From: Pavlovales sp. CCMP2436 | Lineage: Eukaryota > Haptophyta > Pavlovophyceae > Pavlovales | DNA: 18,553 nt | Assembly (NCBI GenBank): GCA_026770615.1 | Contig: MU631437.1 | Coordinates: 88,481-107,033 of the forward strand | Reading direction: 5' to 3' | Shown: positions 7,359-15,594 of the stretch, piece after piece | How the letters are laid out: each line of letters opens with the position of its first letter | Numbering within the stretch: the stretch's first letter is position 1 | The notes under the pieces: model-generated | What the model saw: only the letters and a program-made list of their open reading frames with translations | What the model was told of the DNA's origin: nothing | Databases searched by the model: none | Made by a program: the position numbers and the translations under genes

Positions 7359-10300
7359 ATGAGCGCCAAGGGTGACACGACGGTGTTCGTGCTCGACATG
7401 GGCCCGCGCCTCGCGGACGAGGACCTGCAGAACGCGGTCGCCGCGACGCGGCTGATGATCGAGCGCAAGGTCAACATCTTCCCTACGGACGACATTGGCC
7501 TCGTGCTCGTGGGCACCGACACGACGGACCACACTTTCGACCCGCAGCCCGCGTACGACCACATCACCGTCGCGCAGAAGCTACTGCCGGCCAGCGCCGT
7601 CGGCATGAAGATGCTGCGCGCACTCATGCAGCTGCCGCCGCGCATGCGCAGCGACGAGGGCGGCGCGGACATCCTCAGCGCGCTTGCCATCGCCGTAGCA
7701 ATGCTGATGACGCGCATTGGCGCGCGCAAGAAGGGCAAGAACGAGTACCGCATCGTGATCATCACCGGCGGCACCGAACCGCTTGAGACGCCCGATGAAG
7801 CGTTCCTCGCTGGACTCGCGGAGCAGTGCTCAGGACTCGGAATGTGCGCGCCACAGCCGCTCTCCTCCCGAGCCGCACAATGAGGGTGCCTCGTGCTCAC
7901 CGCGCCTTCCTCCAGCCTCCTCCCACCCCCCCACCCCCCTCATCCCCACGTGCGCAGCAAGGTGGGAGTGGTCGCTCTCGGGATCGACATGGAGAGCGGC
8001 GTGTGCACGCCCGACACGGTGGAGAAGCGCTTGACGCTCGACGCGCTCCGCTCGCTCGAGTCTAGCTTCGGCGAGTGCTTCGACGGCTGCAAGCCGCTGG
8101 CGGCAGAGCTCGAGGGGCTGCGGCAGCCGCGCTCGTACCAGATGCCCGCCTCTCGCGCCTCGTTCTCCGGCAGCCTCGAGCTCGCGGCCGGGCTGCACAT
8201 ACGCACGGTGATCTACAAGAAGGCGCTCGAGAAGAAGCTCGCCTCCGCCAAGAAGTTCTCCCTCCCCGCGCGCGAGCGCAACCCGTTGCCCGAGCTCGGT
8301 GCTGACGGAGCTGTCAAAGGCGAGGCGGGCAGCGCGGGGGGCGGTGCGGCGGGCAACGCGGCGGGCGGGGAGGAGCAGAAGGAGCAGGAGGAAGAGGAGC
8401 CGAGCGGGGAGACCGACCCGGCCAAGCGGTGGGCGGTGCAGCAGGACAAGACGCACCACACCGAGGCTGACCCCGAGAAGGACGTGCCTCCGCCCGAGAC
8501 CATCCATGCCTACCGCTTCGGACACGACTTGGTAACCAAAAAAAAAAAAAACACTACTAGTACTAGTAAGATATACATCACGACCTGGTTATCATGATTA
8601 CTACTACTATAAATATTAAAGATAATATTAATATTGATATTTATCATGATTACTGCTACGACTACTGCTATTGAGAGCTAGATTTAGATTAGTATTTATT
8701 CTGATGACTACTATAATGAATAACAATCTGAATATAAGTCTTACATAAGTATTAATATGCATACGCCCACAGCTTTGGCCACAGCCTGGTAAACTGCTGT
8801 TTTTAAAACAGCGGGTTTGCTTAATAACAATTATGCTATTATTTCCTGCGGTCCGCAATATCTGTTCCAGACCGCGGCTGGGCTGCGCCCGTGAGTATGG
8901 ATCCGTGTTCGATAATCAGAGGATATTAAGCGACCACAAGAAATGTGCCATTTTCGTTATTGCTGCACTAGTCTCCAAATCTACTTCGGTAATAAATCTA
9001 CTTGTGCACTAAATGTGCCCTTCTCCCCTTTGATGCCAATCGACTAACCGACAAATCTAACAAATCTTGTAATTTTCTAGATTTATGTAATATACTAAAA
9101 GTATGTATCATCTCAATTCCGAATCTACATTTTTCAATCGACTAATCGACTGATCTACTCATCTAAAAAAAAAAACAGGTGCCCATTTCGCAGGACATCG
9201 AGGCCAGCTTTAAGTTCAAGGTGGACGTCAAGTCGTTGCAGGTACAGGGCTTCGTGCTCACCGAGCAGGTGTGCATTTTACCGATGAAAAATACACTTGT
9301 TTTTCATTCATTCATTTTTGTAAAATTGCTGAACGGTAAAATCCAAAAATTACACAAGTGGACGCCACGTCACTGTACTGTAGGTGGAGTGTGCGTGCGC
9401 GTGCGCGTGCGTGCGCGTGCGTGCGTGTGCGTGCGTGTGCGTGCGTGTGTCCCGCATGCTGTGATTTTTTCTGTTTTTTTTTGATGGTCAACGCTCGCTA
9501 GTTCTTCATTTCATACGATTCATAGAAATGTTGGTACGCACACAGGTGCCGCATGCGCACATGATGGGCAACCCCGAGATGATCGCGGCTGCCCCGGGTG
9601 ACGAGGCGGCAGGACAGGTCAATACATGCACACATGAATATGTATTTGAGTATGAGTATGTACATGTGTTTGCGTATATGTGTATGTATGTATGTGTGTA
9701 TAATTACCCGAGCTTATACATTACTGATAAGGATTTAAGCTGGCGTCTGACTGTCCTGAAAGTTGTGCTGAGACTATTTATCATTCTAGTGGTATAAATA
9801 GTAGAAGAGAATGATGGTGAGGATATAATCATCATCATCATCACATCATTCCTAGTCTTGTTCATTAGTATTACAGCAGTAACAACGACAACCTAAACAA
9901 AAAACAAAAAATCAGATCCGGGAGACGAGACGGCTGGGCAGCCAATTCTCTTATTGTTGAAGTCATACTTTGTTTTCTTCTTCTTTTATGATTATATGAT
10001 GGATCCCAAAAAGCCGTTCGCTGTTGTTCTGCATTTCATTGTAAGCGTATCCTATTATTATGATTCTAATATTATGATTCTAATATTATGATTCTAATAT
10101 TATGATTCTAATATTATGATTCTAATATTATGATTCTAATATTATGATTCTAATATTATGCTTCTAATTTGGTTCTAATAGTTAGATTACTCGTCGCAAA
10201 AAGGCGCCTTTTATATTTATGATAGGGATTCAAGCTGGCGTCTGACTGTTCTGAATGTTGTGCTGGTCTGAGCGCTGCGTCGCCCATTGCCTGCTGCGTG

Positions 10301-12218
10301 CCTTAGTCGGCTGCGCCTTTTATATAATATTATACAACGGATAATCACACTATTAATATTAATATGTACTGTTTATATAATATTAATATGTACTGTTAAT
10401 ATGATATTAATATGTACTTTTAATATGAGATTACAAAAGGCGTTCGCTGCGCTCGTCACGGCACTGCGCGAGGGGGGCAAGGTGATGGTGGTGCGCTACG
10501 TGCGGCAAAAGAACGCAGCCCCGCGGTAATATTATTATTGTAATTTTCAAAAGAACGCAGCCCCGCGGTAATATTATTATTGTCATTTCGTGATCGCTGC
10601 GGTAATCATCACAGTTGTAGTTTTTTTTCTTTTTTTGATAAAGATGATAGCAATGATGATGAGAATGATAACACTAATGATAATAACAATAATAACCCTA
10701 TCAGGAGTTGTGTGTGCACCCCGCAGGTGGAGGAAAGCGAGGACGGCAGCACCAGGTACTTCAGCTACTTTTGTGACTTTGTGACCTGTTGAGTAGCATC
10801 ACAAATTGAAGAGCAAGATGAGAATGAGAACAAGAAGAAGAAGAACAACAACAACTAACAAGAGCAACTCGTGCACAGGGGAAGGCGAGGACGGCAGTAC
10901 CAGGCACTTTTTTTTCTCTTTCTCTTGCTCTTTCTCTTTTCTTTTTCTTTCTCTCTCTCTCTTCCCCCCCCCCCCCCCTCCCCTCGCATTATTCTCGTGA
11001 TTTCTTCTGGAAACGAGTACGACCGTTCCTTGACGAATTATCATTCTGGTCTTCAACATTTTGTGTGTGCATATTTTAGTTATTTCTTCTGCAAGAACGA
11101 TCTACCCTTCGCCGACGAGGTGCGCCTCGCTAGCTGGGCGGCGGCGGGTCCGGCGACGGCGCCGAGCGCGCACCAACTCGGTAAATTTTTTTCGAAATGG
11201 CAAAAAAGGGGGGAAAAGGACAAAAAAGGACAAAAGAAGGAAAAATAAGGAAAACATTCGAAATCATCATTTGCTTTTGACCTATAATTAAAACATTCTA
11301 CATCATCATTTGCTTTTGACCTATAATTATTTACAAGTAGACGGCGCCGAGCGTGCACCAACTCGATGAATAAATAAATAAATAAATATATAAAACATGA
11401 CCTGTTGTTTCAATTAGAATGATTCACAATGCGATCGCACCCGCTCCGAGAGAAACAAAAGTGGAGATTGTTATGAGTTGAGTACAACTATCACGGTAGA
11501 ATGCATACCTATCGCAACAACTATAACTATGATAATAATAATAATAATAATAATAATTATTATTATTATTATTATTATCTTTATACTTATCGTTGGGCGT
11601 CGCCTCCGAGCTGTTAGGCGCAACAGCAATATGCACATGAGATATATGTTGCTAAATACCAAAATTCGCAATAAAAGGCGCGGCATCCGAGCTCGTAGAC
11701 GCAACAACAATATGCGCATCATAGTTAGTATGAGATAGTTAGTTAGTTTGACCCTCCAACACACCCGCAAACGCCCTAGGCGTTGAGGGAGATGAGCATT
11801 ATATATATATATATATATATATAACTATATATATATAGTTATATATATATATTGACTGACTGATAGGGATTCAAGCTGGCGTCTGACTGTTCTGAATGTT
11901 TTGCTGGTCTGAGTGCTGCGTCGCCCATTGCCTGCTGCGTGCCTTAGTCGGCTGCGCTGGCTTGGGCGCCACCGCATATATATATTACTATACACCAATT
12001 TTGTTATCAAAGGCGTTGCCTCCGTGCTCGTCGACGCGCTGCTGGAGGGGGTGGAGCTGGAGCCCGTGCCCAACCCGTAAGCTGTGTGTGTGTGTTGTGT
12101 GTGTGTGTGTCGTGTGTGTCGTGTGTGTCGTGTGTGTCGTGTGTGTCGTGTGTGTCGTGTGTGTCGTGTGTGTCGTGTGTCGTGTGTGTGTTATGTGTGT
12201 TGTGTGTGTGTGGTGTGT

Positions 12219-12250
<32 letters not shown>

Positions 12251-13454
12251 GTGTGTTGTGTGTGTGTTGTGTGTGTGTTGTGTGTGTGTTGTGTGTGTTG
12301 TGTGTGTGTTGTGTGTGTGTTGTGTGTGTGTTGTGTGTGTTGTGTGTGTATCGTGTGTGTGTGTGTGTGTGTGTGTTGTGTGTGTGTGTGTTGTGTGTTG
12401 TGTGTGTGTCGTGTGTGTGTTGTGTGTGTGTCGTGTGTGTGTGTTGTGTGTGTGTCGTGTGTGTGTTGTGTGTTTCGTTGTGTGTGTTTCGTTGTGTGTG
12501 ATGTGTGTTGTGGAACGCCTTCCCTCGCTGTTACCTTCAACCAATGTTTCAATCACGTGAATCAAGTGAATCATGTGTAGGTACCTCCAATCATAGTGAA
12601 TCATGTGTAGGTACCTCCAATCATTATCATCACCATCATCATATCACGTTTCAAATGTTGAATCATCCTAATTTATGTGTAGCTCTACCCGTAAAAAAAA
12701 AAAAAAAAACTGTAATTATACGAATAACTTAAATGAAAATAGTCGAGAATAATTCATACCAAATCTTAAATGACAAGGACATTTATGCGAATACGAGACC
12801 AACAACACCCACATGTCCAAGACCACTAACGCTTCCAACGCTACTCGCCATACAAATCACAACGCGAAGATACCTGCACCACGCGCGACGCGTCTTCATG
12901 ACGCGCGCGCTCACGCCAGGCGCACCCATCCCCGACGTGGACCCCGCACTCACCCGCCCAGTAAGCCCCCCCCCACACACCCACACCCACACACACAGAA
13001 ACACACGCACGCACACACCCACCCACGCACAAACACACGCACGCGCACGCACGCGCACGCACGCACACACACATCTGACCAGACGCCAGCTTGAATCCCA
13101 ATCAGTAAATATGCGTATATATATAAATATATGGTCAGCGTGGGGTTCCTATATATATATATATACACACACACACATATATATCCGGTCGGCACGCACG
13201 ATATATCGCCCCGCCCTTTCGGTGGTTGCCCGACTCTCAGCTATTGCTAACCACAGCCAAAATGACAACAACAATGACAACAAATCACAGCCAAAATGAC
13301 ATCAATAATGGCAACAACCAAAATCTTCATCATCATCATGACAATAAGAATAAGAATAAAAGCTGTTGCCCGACTCTAATTATCATTACTTTTACTATCA
13401 ATATTTATTTATTTTCAGCTGGTACCTCAGCCTGAGCTTCTTATACTTCTCCTT

Positions 13455-13501
<47 letters not shown>

Positions 13502-15060
13502 GCCACTAATAAGACCACCACCAACAACAACAACAACAGCAGCTGGTACACGACCCTACTACTACTATTAATACTAATATTAATATTAATTATTATTATG
13601 ATGATGATGATGATGACAGCTGGTACCCGACCCTGAGCTGCTCAAGCGCGCGCACATGCAGCTCAACGCATTCGACTCGGTATGGATGATGATGGCATTT
13701 TCCTTTTATTTTTATTTTATTACACAAAATCTAAAAAGTCAAGTACAATGATAACAACAGTGATGAATAATCATCATCATGATAATGATGATGAAGAAGA
13801 TATAGCACTACCGGTACTAATGATAATAATATCAAAACTAATGCTACGGCTAGAGACCCCTTGTTGGGAATCGTGGCCGAGAAAAGGAGATAGCAGCCGC
13901 CCCCGTGAAAAGGGGCTGGCTTTGCGAGCTGCGCACACAGCGCACGTCATTTTAATTTTCTAACGAATGCTACTAATGCTGCTGCGACGAGCAGGCCTGC
14001 CCCACCTCCGAGGCGGCCAAGGGGGAGCAGGGCCACAAGCGCGCGCGCAAGCTCGCCACTAGGGAGAGTGAGCAGGAGGACGCCGAGCGCGCTGCCAGGG
14101 AGCAGCAGGAGGAGGAGGTGGCAGCGGACGAGCCTAGCGGTACTGTTTTTTTTTTTTATATAATGAGAATTGCACTTATTTGAACGAGCGGTAATGTTCG
14201 AATATTACAAGAATTGTTCTTATTTGAACGGTGGAAGTACACTCATAAATATGGTTTTTATGAGTATTATGAGTATTAAAATTATTATCGTTGTTATTGT
14301 TATTATGATTATGATTATTAGATGAGGAGGAGGTGGAAAAGCTGAGGTAATCACAACTCCAACCCACAACTACATCAACCATGAGAGCTAAATCACATTC
14401 GTAGCAGAAATCACGAGCACATTCATGATAACATTTCTATCATTAATCATATGTAGTCAAAATTCCAACAACAACAGCAGCAACAACAGTCATAATAACA
14501 ACCACCACATCGCAACACCAGCAATGCCACCAACACCACTCACAATGCCACCAACAACAGGTCGGCTCGGTCACATCACGCTGCAGCGCGGCGGTGCCTC
14601 AGGTCTGGCCGTGGGCAGCGCAGACCCGGTCCGCGACGTCAGGGCGATGCTCGACGACCGCACGTCCGACCGCACGCTCGAGGCCATCAAACAGATGTGC
14701 GACGCCACCGAGAGACTGGCGCCGGCCGCGCGCGACGAGCTCGCGCAGCAGCACGTGCTCAGGTGCCTCGCGGCGCTGCGGGAGGCGTGCGTCGAGCGCG
14801 GGCTGCCCGCCTCGTACAACCACACGCTGCGCGCGCTGCAGAGCACCTGCGCGTCGCAGGCCGCCAACTCGCTCTGGGCGCGGCTGTGCGAGCCCGCATC
14901 CACGCAGCCGCGCACGCTGATCAGCTCGGCGGAGGCGGAGGAGAGCGACGTGCCCCCAGCGGAGGCGGCCGCCTTCCTGCTCCTCGCGCACGCTGCGCCG
15001 GACACGCTTCCCGGCGAGCCCGAAGACGCAGGCGTCGACCTGCTCGACGAACTCGAGTAA
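7359..15060 (+). CDS. XRCC5: Ku80 (XRCC5), 12 exons, NHEJ DNA-end-binding subunit
   Basis: My exon model is 7359-7843, 7958-8531, 9179-9268, 9546-9617, 10440-10525, 10705-10755, 11080-11180, 12013-12076, 12822-12960, 13620-13679, 13995-14139 and 14561-15060: 2367 nt, 788 codons (human 732). Every intron is GT-AG and every junction phase agrees. Exons match human Ku80 in order. The vWA domain is about 1-175. The Ku core follows: IHAYRFGHDL joined to VPISQDIEAS, MMGNPEMIAAAPGDEAA, VTALREGGKVMVVRYVRQK, then SYFFCKNDLPFADEVRLASW, then the helical arm. Exon 11 is charged with a basic KRARK (possible NLS). Exon 12 starts near VGSADPVRDVRAML (human VGSVNPAENFRVLV), carries the helical C-terminal domain and ends VDLLDELE, like the DNA-PKcs-binding tail. 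Ku80 pairs with Ku70 in the nucleus to load repair factors on double-strand breaks. A Gly/Glu-rich insert lies around residues 290-325. Least certain are the acceptors of exons 5, 8 and 9 and the exact entry to exon 12. Confidence 0.92.
8532..9178 (+). other. Ku80 intron 2, AT-rich
   Basis: 647 nt from GTAACC to a poly-A-rich acceptor ending ACAG. It contains repeated TATCATGATTACT segments (near 8589 and 8642) and a small palindrome GCTGTTTTTAAAACAGC near 8797. No exon candidate with Ku80 similarity was seen. Confidence 0.7.
9391..9450 (+). repeat. (GT/GC)n microsatellite in Ku80 intron 3
   Basis: An alternating purine-pyrimidine GTGCGCGTGCGTGTGCG run of about 60 bp, able in principle to adopt Z-DNA. 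It lies between exons 3 and 4. Confidence 0.8.
9726..9772 (+). repeat. Intronic dispersed repeat, copy 1 (partial)
   Basis: About 47 bp starting GATAAGGATTTAAGCTGGCG match the left half of the full copies at 10221-10316 and 11862-11957 with several differences. Located in Ku80 intron 4. Confidence 0.75.
10057..10168 (+). repeat. 14-bp tandem repeat, 8 units
   Basis: The unit ATTATGATTCTAAT is repeated eight times; the last unit has one change (ATTATGCTTCTAAT). Located in Ku80 intron 4. The near-perfect identity suggests recent expansion or homogenisation. Confidence 0.95.
10204..10325 (+). mobile_element. Intronic repeat copy 2 flanked by 13-bp direct repeats
   Basis: The 96-bp repeat (10221-10316) is bracketed by GCGCCTTTTATAT at 10204-10216 and again at 10313-10325, which looks like a target-site duplication. 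The body is 94/96 identical to 11862-11957. It has no coding capacity and no clear RNA polymerase III boxes, so it would be non-autonomous. The mobile nature is inferred from copy number and flanks. Confidence 0.5.
10506..10583 (+). repeat. Duplicated exon 5 end and donor site
   Basis: 36 bp spanning the last 20 nt of Ku80 exon 5 and the start of intron 5 (10506-10541) recur exactly at 10548-10583, giving two identical donor sites 42 bp apart. Only the first is usable in frame, because the codon after CCG CGG is TAA if the exon is read through. Confidence 0.9.
10885..10909 (+). repeat. Echo of exon 6 end in Ku80 intron 6
   Basis: 25 nt (GCGAGGACGGCAGTACCAGG and ACTT-type end) match 10737-10761, the end of exon 6 plus its donor, at 23 of 25 positions. 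The donor GT is changed to GC. Sequence just upstream (GTGCAC) also resembles exon 6. Confidence 0.8.
10907..10985 (+). repeat. Polypyrimidine tract in Ku80 intron 6
   Basis: About 80 nt of almost pure T and C, including runs of T8 and C14. Long and unusual for a splice-site tract, and about 95 nt from the acceptor used. Confidence 0.85.
11252..11329 (+). repeat. 39-bp tandem duplication in Ku80 intron 7
   Basis: Two adjacent copies beginning AAACATTC and ending TTGACCTATAATTA (11252-11290 and 11291-11329) differ only at a few bases near the middle. Confidence 0.9.
11340..11367 (+). repeat. Echo of exon 7 end in Ku80 intron 7
   Basis: 28 nt match 11155-11182 (end of exon 7 plus donor GT) with two changes. 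One turns the donor CTCGGT into CTCGAT, removing the splice signal. Confidence 0.9.
11529..11580 (+). repeat. (ATA)n/(TTA)n palindromic microsatellite
   Basis: A run of ATA trinucleotides followed directly by a run of ATT/TTA, so the two halves are complementary and could form a hairpin. In Ku80 intron 7. Confidence 0.85.
11796..11852 (+). repeat. (TA)n microsatellite in Ku80 intron 7
   Basis: Nearly continuous TA dinucleotides with ACTATA and AGTTATA interruptions, directly upstream of dispersed repeat copy 3. Confidence 0.85.
11862..11957 (+). mobile_element. Intronic dispersed repeat, copy 3 (full length)
   Basis: 96 bp from GATAGGGATTCAAGCTGGCG to TTAGTCGGCTGCGC, with 2 differences from copy 2 at 10221-10316. 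It lies in intron 7, 55 bp before exon 8, and contains a TTAG that could act as a cryptic 3' splice site. Confidence 0.6.
12083..12512 (+). repeat. Long TG-rich microsatellite/minisatellite in Ku80 intron 8
   Basis: About 430 bp of (TG)n interrupted by TC, TT and TA steps. At about 12109-12180 a 9-bp unit GTGTGTCGT repeats about eight times. The long Cys/Val and His/Thr frames through it are artefacts. It starts just after the exon 8 donor GTAAGC. Confidence 0.95.
12565..12624 (+). repeat. 30-bp perfect tandem duplication in Ku80 intron 8
   Basis: A 30-bp unit starting AGTGAATCATGTGTAGGTAC occurs at 12565-12594 and again, exactly, at 12595-12624. Confidence 0.95.
12966..13073 (+). repeat. 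CA-rich microsatellite in Ku80 intron 9
   Basis: CACACA, CACGCA and CACCCA runs just after the exon 9 donor GTAAGC. The frames through it (His/Thr) are not coding. Confidence 0.9.
13076..13110 (-). repeat. Intronic dispersed repeat, copy 4 (inverted, partial)
   Basis: The reverse complement reads ATTTACTGATTGGGATTCAA then GCTGGCGTCTG, matching the left end of copies 1 to 3. It lies in Ku80 intron 9, opposite in orientation to the other copies. Confidence 0.75.
13416..13643 (+). repeat. Three copies of the exon 10 start and its acceptor
   Basis: CAGCTGGTAC plus following sequence occurs at 13416 (about 22/27 like the real exon start), at 13540 (17/18 over CAGCTGGTACACGACCCT) and at 13617, the copy that opens exon 10 in frame. 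CTA and AAC trinucleotide runs separate the copies. Confidence 0.8.
13447..13501 (+). repeat. (CTA)n microsatellite
   Basis: About 17 CTA/ACT units between the first and second exon 10 echoes in Ku80 intron 9. Confidence 0.9.
14322..14346 (+). other. Possible cassette microexon in Ku80 intron 11
   Basis: 25 nt flanked by ATTATTAG and GTAATC would encode D-EEEVEKL-R in phase with exon 11. Including it breaks the phase into the acceptor at 14561; an alternative AG inside GTGGGCAGC near 14620 would restore frame. I favour skipping it, since exon 11 joins 14561 directly in phase. Confidence 0.3.
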
Positions 15061-15594
15061 CGCGGTCCGCGCACTTGCCGAAAGTTCTGGCCCTCGGACG
15101 GCGCGGCTAGGCGAGCGGCCGAGCGCTCGCGAAGACTGCGCACAGTGCAGCACGCCACACGCCGCACGCGGCCTTCTATAAATTATACTCATAAACGGTG
15201 ATAATGCGATCTGCGTGCTTATACGATCCTAGACGGGGAACTTGAAAATGAAAGCTGACGCATATTTCCGACTATAAATTAGGATTGTAGATCCTATAAA
15301 TTATACTCATAAACGGTGATAATGCGATCTGCGTGCTTATCCGATCCTCGACGGGGAACTTGAAAATAAAAGCTGACGCATATTTCCGACTATAAATTAG
15401 GATTGTAGATCACTTATACGAAAAATGAAAATTTAAATAAATGAGCTGTAGGGACCGCCAGTGTGGCCCGACTCTGAGCGCGGGTGAGCGCGGGTGCTGG
15501 CGCTGCCGCCTGGCGATGCCTGCCGCCGCACTGTTAAAATCTGACTAATAAAATAAGATGTATACAGCGCGCAGCACAACCCATGCTCTAACGA
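15061..15594. other. Intergenic between Ku80 and Orai-like gene
   Basis: Convergent 3' flanks. It holds a 118-bp tandem duplication (separate entry), several AATAAA-like sites (near 15434 and 15547) that could serve polyadenylation, and a short GC-rich stretch at 15470-15530. No gene seen. Confidence 0.6.
15176..15411 (+). repeat. 118-bp tandem duplication downstream of Ku80
   Basis: Copies 15176-15293 and 15294-15411 differ at only about 3 positions. Each starts CTATAAATTATACTCATAAA and ends near AGGATTGTAGATC. The unit has no open frame and begins about 115 bp after the Ku80 stop, so it may lie in the 3' UTR. Confidence 0.95.

Noticed and set aside
10057..10168. Regular repeats that might suggest a CRISPR array.
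   Set aside because: The 14-bp units are directly adjacent with no spacers, and the locus is a eukaryotic intron.
10547..10590. Use of the second exon 5 donor as the normal splice site.
   Set aside because: Reading past the first donor meets an in-frame TAA immediately, so the second donor cannot give Ku80.
11896..12560. Long open frames rich in Cys/Val on the + strand and His/Thr on the minus strand.
   Set aside because: They are translations of the TG microsatellite inside Ku80 intron 8 and exist in several frames at once.
14571..15192. Long minus strand frames opposite Ku80 exon 12.
   Set aside because: Shadows of a GC-rich exon; the + strand frame carries the Ku80 C-terminal motifs.
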